Positions 17,929 to 28,074 of a stretch of 64,000 nt of DNA are shown piece by piece. This DNA comes from Bacteroidales bacterium (GTDB lineage: Bacteria; Bacteroidota; Bacteroidia; Bacteroidales; UBA932), in the NCBI GenBank assembly GCA_012839605.1, contig DUNA01000064.1, forward strand, positions 1 to 64,000, in the 5' to 3' direction. A program made the position numbers and the translations under genes. How positions within the stretch are numbered: position 1 is the stretch's first letter; every line of letters begins with the position of its first letter. The notes beneath the pieces are model-generated. The model ran no database searches. It saw nothing but the letters and a program-made list of their open reading frames with translations, and was not told the origin of the DNA.

Positions 17929-19793
17929 GGTTTGTCAAATGTTTCAATAAGTTTTATACTCCTAAGGACTCCCGCTACGCTTCGGGCTCCGGAGGGACAT
18001 CCGTGCGGTCTGTGAGGCGGATCGCCATCGTACAACTCGGCAAGAGAACCAATTCCATGTTCCGTCATGTCTTCTTCAAAAGCCTGTATGATCTCTTTGG
18101 CTACAGGTACGTACCCTTTTCCGTGTAAGCGGAATTGTGCACCCAAATAATGTTCCAGCAACCAAGGTCCCGAAGACCCGTTAAGGAAAGCTTTTTCCCG
18201 TTGTTCCTCCGTTCCCTCGTATTTGCCTTTGTATAAAGGATTTTTGGGAGAAAGCGTTCGAAGCCCTCTTGTAGTCAGAAGTTCCTTGCGACACGCCTCC
18301 AACACCTTGTGTATGGTTTCATCTGCCAACGGCGTAAATGGCAAAGAGCAAGCAAAAAGTTGGTTGGAACGTGTGTCTATATTTTGTTCTTTGTGATTCA
18401 CAAAATCTGCCAGATGAGCTCGCGCTTGACACCAAAAAGTAGGCAGGAAATTTTCTTTTATTAAAGAAGGGATGTGTTTGAAATCTGCTTCAAACGTACT
18501 TGTATCCCTACCTTGGGCCAACTCTAAAGCAAAGCATACGGCGTTGTACCAAAGAGCACACATTTCAACAAGATATCCGCTTCTTTGAGCCCCTTGCCGG
18601 TCATGGACCCAAAGCAAACCGTTCGGGTGCAATTGTACTTTATCCGTTCCCGTTTTGTATTGGTTTAAAATGGATTTTAAAAGCGATCCGTATGTTTTCC
18701 ACAATGCATCCTTGTCTTTTGTCAACGCTACGTATTGTTGTAGCGTATAGAACAACCACAACGGAGTATCAGGAGTCTGGAACAACGATTTTTCGTTTTC
18801 TGTCAACGTTTCCAATCCGCGTTTGAAAATCGTTTCTTTATCATCTGCATAACACACAAGACCGGGTAGAGCAATGGCTGCATTTCGCACATTCGTATCC
18901 AACCAAGGATATCCCTCCATAACAAACAATTTTCCTTCTCTTTCAATCAAAAACTGAGAAGCAGCAATTTTCAAGCATTCTTTAAACGAATCTCTTTCCG
19001 GTCTGTTGTCAAATTGGTTGCGAAAAGTAGCCGTGAAACGCGTGGGATCGACAGGTGTCAGAGCTGCTGAAAAAACAATGCTTTGTCCTTTTCTAATAGG
19101 GCACTCAAAGTAACCGGGAACAAAAAGGTCTTCTCTGTAATCGTACCCTCTTTCCTTTTCCTTAAGGTACTCCACATTTCTATACCAATCGGGTACCTTA
19201 ACAAATTGATTTTGCACGTTCAGTTGCATGTACAAACGCGGAAACCCGCCATACAAACGATACCCTACTCCTTTCTCGACCACTTTGTGAAATGTATCCG
19301 CGGCCATGTTGGCATGCGTAAGAGCATGTATGTTGCGAAACGCCAAGAAAGGTTTCAGCCTTAACACAGTAGGCGATTGCGCTTCCAGAAGGGTATATCT
19401 TATGAGCAATTGTTCTTTGTTATGCAAAAACAACAATTCCTTTTTAAAAACCATTCCGCCAATCCTGTACGTCAAAGATGCTATCCGGTTCAGTTCAAAG
19501 TCCACAATGTATTTGTGCCCCCTTGGATCGTAGATGCCGGGGTATCTATGAATTCCCAAATTAAATGCTTGGTCGTGCTGTATCAGTGTTTCGTCCAAAG
19601 AAGACAACAGTACATGCCTTTCCCCTCCCAGTTCATCTATAGGCAAAACAAAAAGGCCATGGTACTTTCTTGTATTGCAACACGTCAAAGTGGTATTGAC
19701 ATATCCTCCCGCTCTGTTTACAGCAAGAATTTCTCTTTCGAGTGAATACTCAAGATTCCCCAATTCGTGTTTATTGAATTGCAAATACGCCAT
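17925..19793 (-). CDS. Glycogen debranching enzyme (amylo-alpha-1,6-glucosidase family)
   Basis: NRAGGYVNTTLTCCNTRKYHGLFVLPI...WLDTNVRNAAIALPGL...LYDGDPPHRPHG. Confidence 0.85.
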   Translation of the reverse strand: MAYLQFNKHELGNLEYSLEREILAVNRAGGYVNTTLTCCNTRKYHGLFVLPIDELGGERHVLLSSLDETLIQHDQAFNLGIHRYPGIYDPRGHKYIVDFELNRIASLTYRIGGMVFKKELLFLHNKEQLLIRYTLLEAQSPTVLRLKPFLAFRNIHALTHANMAADTFHKVVEKGVGYRLYGGFPRLYMQLNVQNQFVKVPDWYRNVEYLKEKERGYDYREDLFVPGYFECPIRKGQSIVFSAALTPVDPTRFTATFRNQFDNRPERDSFKECLKIAASQFLIEREGKLFVMEGYPWLDTNVRNAAIALPGLVCYADDKETIFKRGLETLTENEKSLFQTPDTPLWLFYTLQQYVALTKDKDALWKTYGSLLKSILNQYKTGTDKVQLHPNGLLWVHDRQGAQRSGYLVEMCALWYNAVCFALELAQGRDTSTFEADFKHIPSLIKENFLPTFWCQARAHLADFVNHKEQNIDTRSNQLFACSLPFTPLADETIHKVLEACRKELLTTRGLRTLSPKNPLYKGKYEGTEEQREKAFLNGSSGPWLLEHYLGAQFRLHGKGYVPVAKEIIQAFEEDMTEHGIGSLAELYDGDPPHRPHGCPSGARSVAGVLRSIKLIETFDKP

Positions 19794-19839
19794 AAAGATT
19801 TTTCTTATTCAATACTCTATAAACTTGCAAGATACTAAA

Positions 19840-21828
19840 TTATTCTGCAACATAGACCGTCGCCGTACGAGCCGGCAAATAAATAAAAAGCCTGTGTGTT
19901 CCCTTTTCCGGCACAGTAAAATGCACGGTATCCCTACTGTTTCTATCAAAGCCTCCGTATAACGAATTGTCTGAATCCAAAACACATGTGTACTTTCCAG
20001 GTGCAACTTCCAAACCATAGTCTGTATACGAACGGTTTGGACTCAAATTGAAAACAAACAGCAAAGTTCCTCTGACAAACGCCAATACTTGCGACCCAAT
20101 ATCTTGTACAACCGCTTGCGGAGGGTAATCAAACAGACGGTACTTCGTAGCCATATGAACCATATCTCTGTCAAAGAGCTCCAATCCCTTATACCGCAAC
20201 AAGTCATTATCAATCAAGGACCATTGTCTACGAGCGTATTGGTAGCTCCAATCGTTTCCTTCTCTGGGAAAATCTATCCATTCCGGATGACCAAATTCGT
20301 TGCCCATAAAGTTCAGATACCCATCTCCTGCAGTAGACAAGGTGAGAAGACGAATCATCTTGTGCAGCGCAATCCCTCTGTCTACTAGTAAAGATTGCGA
20401 ATCTTTGCTCATAGAGGTGTACATTTCCTTGTCTATAAGCCTGAAAATAATGGTTTTATCGCCAACCATGGCTTGGTCGTGGCATTCGGCATACGATATC
20501 GTGCGCTCATCGCTGCGTTTGTTGGTCAACTGATAAAATATATCTCCTACGTGCCATTCCTCGTCTTTCAGCTCTTTAATCCATTTTATCCAATGGTCGG
20601 CTACCCCCATGCTCATACGAAAGTCAAATCCAACACCTCCGAAAGAAGCAGGATAAGCCAACGATGGCATACCGCTTACGTCTTCCGCTATAGTGATGGC
20701 GTTGGAATTGAATTGGTGAATCAAGTGGTTGGCCAAGCCCAGATACACAATGGCGTCTTCGTCTTGCATACCGTCAAAATAATTCCCGTATCCTGTAAAA
20801 TCACGTCCCAATCCGTGGTCGTAGTACATCATAGATGTGACGCCATCAAACCGAAATCCGTCAAAACGAAACTCCTCCAACCAATATTTGATATTGGACA
20901 GCAAAAAATGCAATACGGCATGCTTGCCATAATCAAACAACCTGGAAGACCACAACGGATGTTCGCCTCGGCTCCCTTTGTGAAAATACAAATCGTACGT
21001 GCCGTCAAAACGGCTCAAACCTTCCGATTCGTTTTTTACAGCATGAGAATGTACCAAATCCATCACTACGGCTATACCTCTGGCATGGGCTTGGTCTATC
21101 AAATGTTTCAAATCATCCGGTGTACCAAAACGTGAACTGACAGCAAAAAAATTTGACACCTGGTAGCCAAAAGAACCGTAATACGGATGTTCTTGTACAG
21201 CCATCAACTGCAACGTATTGTACCCCAAACGTTCTATCCTGGGCAATACTTCTTTTGTAAAACTATTGAAATCAGAAACTCCCGGTTCTTCTCCGCTCAT
21301 ACCTATATGTACTTCATATACGAGTGGATTTTTCACTCTTCCCGGTTGCGGATGTTTCCAATCATACGTGTGTTGTGGATTCCACACCTGTGCACTGAAA
21401 ATTTTCGTCACGGGGTCTTGAACACATCTTCTTACGTAAGCGGGCAGACGTTCTCCCGATCCGCCGGGCCATTCCACAAACCATTTATACAATTGCCCGT
21501 GAGAAAGCGTATCTTCCGGCAAGTGCAACTCCCAATTGCCTTGACCCACAGGCTCAAAAGCATAGTCGGGATGTACTTCCCATCCGTTGCATTCGCCAAT
21601 CAAATACAAATCGGTTGCATAAGGTGCCCATTCCCTGCAAACCCAGCCTCCGCCCGTTTTGTGCAATCCGTAATACAAGTGGTTGTTAACGGCTTTGAGT
21701 AACGACCCGTGTGCTCCGGTAATTTCCTGCAATCGCGTTTCCAGCAATTGTTGCCTTCTGAGCAACACATGTCTGTACGGTTTCAGGAATGGATCCTGTT
21801 CCCATATGTAATGGTTTTCTTTCATCAA
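19840..21828 (-). CDS. glgB: 1,4-alpha-glucan branching enzyme (GH13)
   Basis: VYEVHIGMSGEEPGVSDFNSFTKEVLPRIERLGYNTLQLMAVQEHPYYGSFGYQVSNFFA, DGFRFDGVTSMMY, FMGNEFGHPEWIDFPREGN. Confidence 0.93.
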   Translation of the reverse strand: MMKENHYIWEQDPFLKPYRHVLLRRQQLLETRLQEITGAHGSLLKAVNNHLYYGLHKTGGGWVCREWAPYATDLYLIGECNGWEVHPDYAFEPVGQGNWELHLPEDTLSHGQLYKWFVEWPGGSGERLPAYVRRCVQDPVTKIFSAQVWNPQHTYDWKHPQPGRVKNPLVYEVHIGMSGEEPGVSDFNSFTKEVLPRIERLGYNTLQLMAVQEHPYYGSFGYQVSNFFAVSSRFGTPDDLKHLIDQAHARGIAVVMDLVHSHAVKNESEGLSRFDGTYDLYFHKGSRGEHPLWSSRLFDYGKHAVLHFLLSNIKYWLEEFRFDGFRFDGVTSMMYYDHGLGRDFTGYGNYFDGMQDEDAIVYLGLANHLIHQFNSNAITIAEDVSGMPSLAYPASFGGVGFDFRMSMGVADHWIKWIKELKDEEWHVGDIFYQLTNKRSDERTISYAECHDQAMVGDKTIIFRLIDKEMYTSMSKDSQSLLVDRGIALHKMIRLLTLSTAGDGYLNFMGNEFGHPEWIDFPREGNDWSYQYARRQWSLIDNDLLRYKGLELFDRDMVHMATKYRLFDYPPQAVVQDIGSQVLAFVRGTLLFVFNLSPNRSYTDYGLEVAPGKYTCVLDSDNSLYGGFDRNSRDTVHFTVPEKGTHRLFIYLPARTATVYVAE

Positions 21829-22025
21829 CCTTCAAAATCGCTCAACAGTGTTTCTGCATCTTCTTGTACGCTATGCAAGTACTCCCTGCAGAACGTAACC
21901 AATTCAAGGGCTCTCTTTACTTGACCGGCTATGTTGCCCAAATCTGCATCGGGGCGTTCCAGTTCTTCTACCAGTTTTTCCAACTCTTTACGAGCAGCCG
22001 CATACGTCAATTCTTCTTTCTTCAT
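21825..22025 (-). CDS. xseB: Exodeoxyribonuclease VII small subunit
   Basis: 66 aa, LTYAAARKELEKLVEELERPDADLGNIAGQVKRALELV; next to xseA. Confidence 0.85.
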   Translation of the reverse strand: MKKEELTYAAARKELEKLVEELERPDADLGNIAGQVKRALELVTFCREYLHSVQEDAETLLSDFEG

Positions 22026-23195
22026 TTATTTCTCATTTATTGAATCAACAACAGAGGCAATACTTCCGTTGAAAAGTACCGTCTCAATTTTATGACCGGG
22101 CTTCAAATCCTCGGTATTAAGTAAGGCTTTTCCCTGAAACAAAGTAAGGGAATACCCTTTTTTAAGCACTGTCAATGGATTGTTGCTTTCAATGCGTTGT
22201 TCTAACAATTCCAGTTTGTGCAAATGGTTGCGTATTGTCCATGCAGCCGTTCTTTCTACATCTTTAAGCAGATGTTCCAATGCTTTCTTCTCACTTTCAA
22301 GCCTGTAGTTGATGGCTTTTTCCAACGACCGTAAAACAGCAACAACCTCTTGCTCTTCTTCTTCCAGATGGTTGTTTAAAAAATCGGCAACAGCCGTAGG
22401 TGTTTTCAATGACAAATGTGCGACCTTGTCTGCTATATGCACATCTTTGTGGTGTCCCACTCCCGTAATGACCGGAATAGGAAACTGTGCAATATGAGCT
22501 GCCAGATTGTAGTTGTCGTAACTGTGAAGATCTGTGACGGCACCTCCACCACGCAATATCAAAAGCACATCAAAAGAAGTATCATGATTCATCACTTTTT
22601 CCATTGCTTCTATGATGCTGTCCGGTGACTTGTCGCCTTGCATCAGAGCGGGAAAGAGTACCGTTTTAAAAGCAAAGCCTCCCTTTGTAATATGATTTGC
22701 AAAGTCTTGATATCCGGCTGCCGTTGATGAAGAAATAACGGCCAGGCTCAATGGCACATCCGGGAAGGGCAACTGCTTGTTCATCTCTACTACACCCTCC
22801 TTCAGAAGCCTGTCCCATGTCTTTTTTCGTTCGGCTTCTATATCGCCCATCGTATAAGAAGGGTCAATGTTTACAACTACCAAACTCAAACCGTACAAAG
22901 GATGCATATTGGGTTCCACACTAAGCAGTACCTGTATACCGGCTTGCAAATGCATGCCTGTGGCTGTCCTGAAAAACGGTTCCAGCAATGCGTATCTGCT
23001 TGCCCAAATGACAGCGTGTGCTTTGGCAAGCAATTTGTTCGTAGCCTTGTCTTTTTGCACCAATTCCAAATAGCAATGTCCTTTGCTCACAGTTATGTTG
23101 TTGATTTCTGCTCTAACCCAACACGGTCCGTCAAACGCATTGTGAATAGCATCTTCTAAACGTTTCTGTATATCAATCAGATCCATTTTTATCAT
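22026..23195 (-). CDS. xseA: Exodeoxyribonuclease VII large subunit
   Basis: CWVRAEINNITVSKGHCYLELVQKD, LILRGGGAVTDLHSYDNYNLA, ITGVGHHKDVHIADKVAHLSLKTPTAVADFL. Confidence 0.92.
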   Translation of the reverse strand: MIKMDLIDIQKRLEDAIHNAFDGPCWVRAEINNITVSKGHCYLELVQKDKATNKLLAKAHAVIWASRYALLEPFFRTATGMHLQAGIQVLLSVEPNMHPLYGLSLVVVNIDPSYTMGDIEAERKKTWDRLLKEGVVEMNKQLPFPDVPLSLAVISSSTAAGYQDFANHITKGGFAFKTVLFPALMQGDKSPDSIIEAMEKVMNHDTSFDVLLILRGGGAVTDLHSYDNYNLAAHIAQFPIPVITGVGHHKDVHIADKVAHLSLKTPTAVADFLNNHLEEEEQEVVAVLRSLEKAINYRLESEKKALEHLLKDVERTAAWTIRNHLHKLELLEQRIESNNPLTVLKKGYSLTLFQGKALLNTEDLKPGHKIETVLFNGSIASVVDSINEK

Positions 23196-23239
23196 ACCAC
23201 AAACTTACATAAAATATCAAAAAATAGTATCTTAGCCTT

Positions 23240-23848
23240 ATGGAGATAAAACATGCCGTATTTCATTCCTCATCTGTAAAACCGGATGAGCCCGTTGTTC
23301 CGGCGTTACAGGAAGTGGCTTTTATTGGCAGATCCAATGTAGGTAAGTCTTCACTGATAAATACATTGTGTCGCAAACACCAATTGGCACACACTTCCTC
23401 TACCCCCGGCAAAACATTGTTGATTAACCGCTTTATCATTGATGACCGCTGGATGATTACTGACCTGCCGGGTTATGGATATGCAAAAATATCTAAAACA
23501 AAAAGAGCAGCCCTCAGAACCATGATACAAAAGTACATCCGGTATGCTCCCGGAATGGTACTGCTGCTTGTATTGATAGATGCCAGACATCCGTTACAGC
23601 CCATTGATTTGGATTTTATCTTGCAATTGGGTCAATGGCAGATACCGTTTGCCATCGTTCTGACAAAAACAGACAAGCTCTCAAAAACTGCCGTCAAAAA
23701 ACAAGTAGAACACTTTAAACAAGCTCTATCCTCACACTGGGATCCCTTGCCCCCCATATTTCACACTTCTTCAAAAACAGGAGCCGGTACAGAAGAGTTG
23801 TTGGATTATTTAGGTTCCGTCCTTATATTTGTCAAATCTTCTAATTAA
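23240..23848 (+). CDS. engB: Ribosome biogenesis GTP-binding protein EngB/YsxC
   Basis: VAFIGRSNVGKSSLINTL, TSSTPGKTLLIN, DLPGYGYAK, VLTKTDKL. Confidence 0.92.
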   Translation: MEIKHAVFHSSSVKPDEPVVPALQEVAFIGRSNVGKSSLINTLCRKHQLAHTSSTPGKTLLINRFIIDDRWMITDLPGYGYAKISKTKRAALRTMIQKYIRYAPGMVLLLVLIDARHPLQPIDLDFILQLGQWQIPFAIVLTKTDKLSKTAVKKQVEHFKQALSSHWDPLPPIFHTSSKTGAGTEELLDYLGSVLIFVKSSN

Positions 23849-23855
23849 ACGGACA

Positions 23856-24806
23856 ATGGATCATCTGCATTTATTTAAAGTCTTTTCTTGCCGCGGATCC
23901 AGATATCTTGCCGAACGTATTTCCAGCCATCTGGGTTTACCCTTGGGATTGTTATCTGTAACCACATTCAGCGACGGTGAATTTCAACCTGCGTTTGATG
24001 AAAGCGTAAGAGGAGCAACTATTTTTATTATTCAATCTACTTTTCCTCCGGTTGACAACTTGTTTGAATTGTTGCTTACCATAGATGCCGCCAAAAGGGC
24101 TTCTGCCTATCAAGTGATGGCCGTCATTCCTTATTTTGGCTGGGCAAGACAAGATCGTAAAGACCGACCGCGGGTGTCTATAGGCGCCAAGATGGTGGCC
24201 AATCTACTGCACGCAGTAGGCTGTGATCGCGTTATGACCATGGATTTACATGCAGATCAGATTCAAGGCTTTTTTGATTTCCCTGTAGACCACGTGTATT
24301 CCAGTTCTGTTTTTGTACCGTATATCAAAAGCCTGAATTTGGAAAATCTTTCAGTAGCCGCCCCGGACATGGGGGGTGCCAAAAGAGCGAACGCTTACGC
24401 CAGAAAACTGGAATGTCCGTTGATTATTTGCCATAAATCAAGAGAAAAAGCCAATGTGGTGGGCAGTATGACGGCTATTGGAGACGTAAAGGACAGAAAC
24501 ATCATCATACTGGACGACATGATTGACACGGCAGGTACTATGGTAAAAGCAGCCGAAATGATGATAGATAAAGGAGCACGCAGCGTACGAGCCATAGCCA
24601 CACACCCCGTTTTATCAGGGTTGGCATACAACACCATTGCCAATTCGCCTTTGGAAGAAGTGATTGTCACAGATACCATTCCTTTGTGCAAAGACCCCAA
24701 CGTAGATAAAAGTAAAATCAAAGTGTTGTCCATAGCACAAGAATTTGCAGATATCATTGAAAAAGTATATAACTACCAATCTATAAGCAGCAAATTTACT
24801 TTGTAA
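23856..24806 (+). CDS. prs: Ribose-phosphate pyrophosphokinase
   Basis: FSDGEFQPAFDESVRGATIFIIQSTFPPVDNLFELLLTIDAAKRASA, MDLHADQIQGFFDFPVDH, ILDDMIDTAGT. Start refined to 23856. Confidence 0.94.
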   Translation: MDHLHLFKVFSCRGSRYLAERISSHLGLPLGLLSVTTFSDGEFQPAFDESVRGATIFIIQSTFPPVDNLFELLLTIDAAKRASAYQVMAVIPYFGWARQDRKDRPRVSIGAKMVANLLHAVGCDRVMTMDLHADQIQGFFDFPVDHVYSSSVFVPYIKSLNLENLSVAAPDMGGAKRANAYARKLECPLIICHKSREKANVVGSMTAIGDVKDRNIIILDDMIDTAGTMVKAAEMMIDKGARSVRAIATHPVLSGLAYNTIANSPLEEVIVTDTIPLCKDPNVDKSKIKVLSIAQEFADIIEKVYNYQSISSKFTL

Positions 24807-25642
24807 TGAAATCGGTAGAGCAGCTATACAAAACCCTTGTGAACGGTATCAGCCGGTTTTTTGAAGAAGCCGGTAAAAAGAAAGCTGTTTTGGGTATTTC
24901 GGGAGGTCTGGATTCTGCAGTTGTCGCTTGTCTTGCCCAAGACGCTTTGGGCCCGTCTCAAGTACACGGATTGCTTTTACCGGGACCTTTTTCCACCATT
25001 CATTCGTTGACAGACGCGTTCAAACTGTGCTCACTTAACAAGATAAGCCATCACGTGATCTCTATAGATCCCATATACCAAAAATTTGTCCGCGAACTCT
25101 CACCCGTACTTGAACACACATCCCAGGATGTGACGGAAGAAAACCTTCAAGCCCGTATCCGCGGTGTTTGCCTGATGGCTTATGCCAATAAAAAGGATGC
25201 CCTTTTGCTTTGTACAAGCAATAAAAGCGAATTGGCCATGGGATATGGTACATTGTACGGAGACCTTGCTGGTGCTGTAATGGTTTTGGGAGATGTTTAC
25301 AAAACACAAGTATACGAATTGGCCGATTTTTTGAATAGAGAAAGAGAGCGCATTCCGGCCCATACCATAACAAAAGAACCTTCTGCAGAACTGCGCATAG
25401 ACCAAAAAGACAGCGATTCGTTACCTCCTTATCCCATTTTGGATCCCATCTTAAAGGCGTTTATAGAAGAGAAGCGGGCGGCTAAAGAAATTATTACTGC
25501 GGGTTTTCCGTTAGATATTGTCACAAAGATCTGTAAACAATTGGGGATGTCCTCGTTCAAGTATTTACAGACACCTCCTGTTTTAGCTGTTACTGAACAC
25601 CCTCTGCTTCCTAAGAATAAGTGTTACAGGTATTCCACATGA
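24806..25642 (+). CDS. nadE: NAD+ synthetase (ammonia-dependent size class)
   Basis: AVLGISGGLDSAVVACLAQDALG, CTSNKSELAMGYGTLYGDLAGAVMVLGDVYKTQVY, TKEPSAELR; no N-terminal glutaminase domain. Confidence 0.92.
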   Translation: MKSVEQLYKTLVNGISRFFEEAGKKKAVLGISGGLDSAVVACLAQDALGPSQVHGLLLPGPFSTIHSLTDAFKLCSLNKISHHVISIDPIYQKFVRELSPVLEHTSQDVTEENLQARIRGVCLMAYANKKDALLLCTSNKSELAMGYGTLYGDLAGAVMVLGDVYKTQVYELADFLNRERERIPAHTITKEPSAELRIDQKDSDSLPPYPILDPILKAFIEEKRAAKEIITAGFPLDIVTKICKQLGMSSFKYLQTPPVLAVTEHPLLPKNKCYRYST

Positions 25643-25854
25643 CAGTTTTTTTGTTAACATTGGGAGTGTTGGCTTTAGGAATAGCTGCTATGAGCCTTAC
25701 TGTTCTACTAAGAAAGAACCACAATTTTTCCCGTTTTTCTGTTGGACAGAACAGACATATGAGCAAGCGGGAAATCAAGTGTCCGAAAGAAGAAGAAAGA
25801 TTGCTCCATAAAAAAGATAAAAATGGGTATTGTAGCCATTGTGGGAAGGCCTAA
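25639..25854 (+). CDS. Small hypothetical protein, N-terminal TM and C-terminal CSHCGKA
   Basis: ATG at 25639 inside the ORF 25621..25854; overlaps the end of nadE and the start of der. Confidence 0.5.
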   Translation: MTVFLLTLGVLALGIAAMSLTVLLRKNHNFSRFSVGQNRHMSKREIKCPKEEERLLHKKDKNGYCSHCGKA

Positions 25855-27127
25855 TGTAGGTAAATCCACCCTCTTTAACAGATTGGCGGGAAGACGTCAA
25901 GCCATTGTAGATCCGGTATCGGGTGTTACAAGAGATCGCCATTACGGAAGAACAGACTGGAATGGAAGAGAATTCTCTATTATAGACACCGGTGGATACG
26001 CAGAAAAATCAGGAGATTTTTTTGAAGAGCAGATTCAGCAGCAAGTTTTGATAGCCATTGACCAATCGGACGTGGTGCTCTTTGTGGTTGATGTTCAAAC
26101 AGGCATAACAGATTACGATGAAATTGTTGCAGAAATTTTAAGAAAATCAGGCAAAAACGTAATCGTTGTTGTCAACAAAGTTGACGACGGCAGGTCTATA
26201 TATGATACGTATGCATTCCACGCCTTAGGCTTGGGAGATCCCATATCTATCTCAGCTATTAGTGGAAGCGGCACAGGAGATCTACTTGATAAAGTGCTGG
26301 AATTGCTTCCTGAAAAAAAAGCAACAGAACAAGAACAACAAATCCCTCGATTGGCCATTGTGGGAAAACCGAACGTGGGGAAATCCTCCCTTGTAAACGC
26401 ATTACTTGACGAAGAAAGAAGTATTGTAACCTCATTACCCGGTACTACCAGAGACTCTATAGCCACACATTACAACAAATTTGGATACGAATTTCTGTTG
26501 ATAGACACGGCAGGACTGCGAAAAAAATCAAAAACAAAAGAAGACCTTGAATTTTATGCTTCCATGCGCTCCATCAGAGCCATTGAACAGTCGGATGTTT
26601 GTATTGTCATGATGGATGCATCGCTGGGAATAGAGGCTCAAGACCTGAACATCTTTCATTTGGTCTGGAAAAATAAAAAGGGTTGCGTGGTAGTCATAAA
26701 CAAATGGGACTTGGTAGAAAAAGACACAAATACGCAAGATGCTTTTGAAAAAGTCATAAGACAACGAATTGCTCCCTTTACGGACGTTCCTATTCTTTTT
26801 ACATCTGTCATTAAAAAGCAAAGAATATTGCATATTTTAAAAACAGCTTCTGAAGTTTTTGAAAGCAAGTCAAAACGTATACCTACATCACAATTGAATG
26901 AAGTAATGCTTCCCCTCATTGAGCGTACTCCTCCACCGGCAACAAAAGGAAAGTACATCAAAATAAAGTACATTACACAATTGCCCACATCCTCGCCTTC
27001 GTTTGCTTTTTTCTGCAATCTTCCACAATATGTGAAAGAACCTTACAAACGATTCTTAGAAAATACTTTGCGTGAACATTTTGATTTTCACGGAGTTCCT
27101 ATTCAGATTTTTATGAGAAAAAAGTAA
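25823..27127 (+). CDS. der: Ribosome biogenesis GTPase Der/EngA
   Basis: Two G domains: [15 protein letters not shown] and [25 protein letters not shown]. Confidence 0.95.
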   Translation: MGIVAIVGRPNVGKSTLFNRLAGRRQAIVDPVSGVTRDRHYGRTDWNGREFSIIDTGGYAEKSGDFFEEQIQQQVLIAIDQSDVVLFVVDVQTGITDYDEIVAEILRKSGKNVIVVVNKVDDGRSIYDTYAFHALGLGDPISISAISGSGTGDLLDKVLELLPEKKATEQEQQIPRLAIVGKPNVGKSSLVNALLDEERSIVTSLPGTTRDSIATHYNKFGYEFLLIDTAGLRKKSKTKEDLEFYASMRSIRAIEQSDVCIVMMDASLGIEAQDLNIFHLVWKNKKGCVVVINKWDLVEKDTNTQDAFEKVIRQRIAPFTDVPILFTSVIKKQRILHILKTASEVFESKSKRIPTSQLNEVMLPLIERTPPPATKGKYIKIKYITQLPTSSPSFAFFCNLPQYVKEPYKRFLENTLREHFDFHGVPIQIFMRKK

Positions 27128-27137
27128 GAATCCCTTG

Positions 27138-27548
27138 TCAGTCCTTCTCAATTCGAACTTGCTGAAGGGTATGTTCACCTCTTTTTGATTTTGCAAAGAG
27201 CGTTACACGAAAACGTTCTCCCCCCGCCACAAGAGTTCCTATGCAATAACGCATGGGCAGTGCTCCGCTCAGGTGAACAATAGTAAAAGATTTTGGAGTG
27301 TAGCGGGCATAAAAATTTCGCATGAGTTGACGAGCTTGGCTTTTGCTACATACCCCGGCAGTTCCCAATATGTCTACCTCTATGTCTTCTGCAAACCATT
27401 GAGCAAACGTAGCGGCATCTCCACTTTTCAGGTCTTCTCCTATAGCCGTGAAAAGTGTTTTTGATTCCTGATCTTGTGCATGTGTCCACAAAGGCGTCAA
27501 CACAAAAAAACTAACTAAAAGAAAGAATGCTGTTGTCTTCCCGGCCAT
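27138..27548 (-). CDS. DUF4783-like secreted protein
   Basis: Signal peptide; LFTAIGEDLKSGDAATFAQWFAEDIEVDILG...RQLMRNFYARYTPKSFTIVHLSG. Confidence 0.7.
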   Translation of the reverse strand: MAGKTTAFFLLVSFFVLTPLWTHAQDQESKTLFTAIGEDLKSGDAATFAQWFAEDIEVDILGTAGVCSKSQARQLMRNFYARYTPKSFTIVHLSGALPMRYCIGTLVAGGERFRVTLFAKSKRGEHTLQQVRIEKD

Positions 27549-27600
27549 AACTATACTCTAAAACATGGGCAAGTTACACATATTTTCTTACTTTTGCCCA

Positions 27601-28074
27601 ATGAATATTGTGCTGCTTTGTATGGGTAAAACGCAGATGCCCTATTTAAAGGAAGGCATTCATGACTATGAAAAACGATTAAAACATTACGTTCGTTTTG
27701 CACGCATAGAATTGCCCGACTTGAAAAACACGGCATCTACTCCTATCCCTTCAATCAAAGAAAAAGAAGGCAAGCAACTTTTAAAACAAGTAAAAAGCGG
27801 AGACCATCTTATTCTTTTTGATGAAAGGGGCAGCACTTATACATCCAAGCAAATGTCGTTCCAAATTGAACAACATTTGCAAAAAGGTACAAAGAGGCTT
27901 GTTTTTGCCATCGGAGGGGCGTATGGGTTCTCTGAAGAAATAAAAAACAGGGCGCAAGAAACGTGGTCTCTTTCCTCATTGACGTTTCCTCACCAATTGG
28001 TACGTTTATTGTGCATTGAACAGATATACAGGTGCTTTACCATCATAAAAAGAGAAAACTACCACCACGAATGA
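27601..28074 (+). CDS. rlmH: 23S rRNA (pseudouridine1915-N3)-methyltransferase RlmH
   Basis: MNIVLLCMGKTQMPYLKEGIHDYEKRLKHYV...LFDERGSTYTS...FAIGGAYGFSEEI; start refined to 27601. Confidence 0.92.
   Translation: MNIVLLCMGKTQMPYLKEGIHDYEKRLKHYVRFARIELPDLKNTASTPIPSIKEKEGKQLLKQVKSGDHLILFDERGSTYTSKQMSFQIEQHLQKGTKRLVFAIGGAYGFSEEIKNRAQETWSLSSLTFPHQLVRLLCIEQIYRCFTIIKRENYHHE

Noticed and set aside
20395-21135. 246-aa plus-strand ORF antisense to glgB
   Set aside because: Antisense shadow of glgB; no domain or coding signature.
25050-25060. TCACGTGA palindrome in nadE
   Set aside because: Coding sequence; short palindrome expected by chance and not a full parS.
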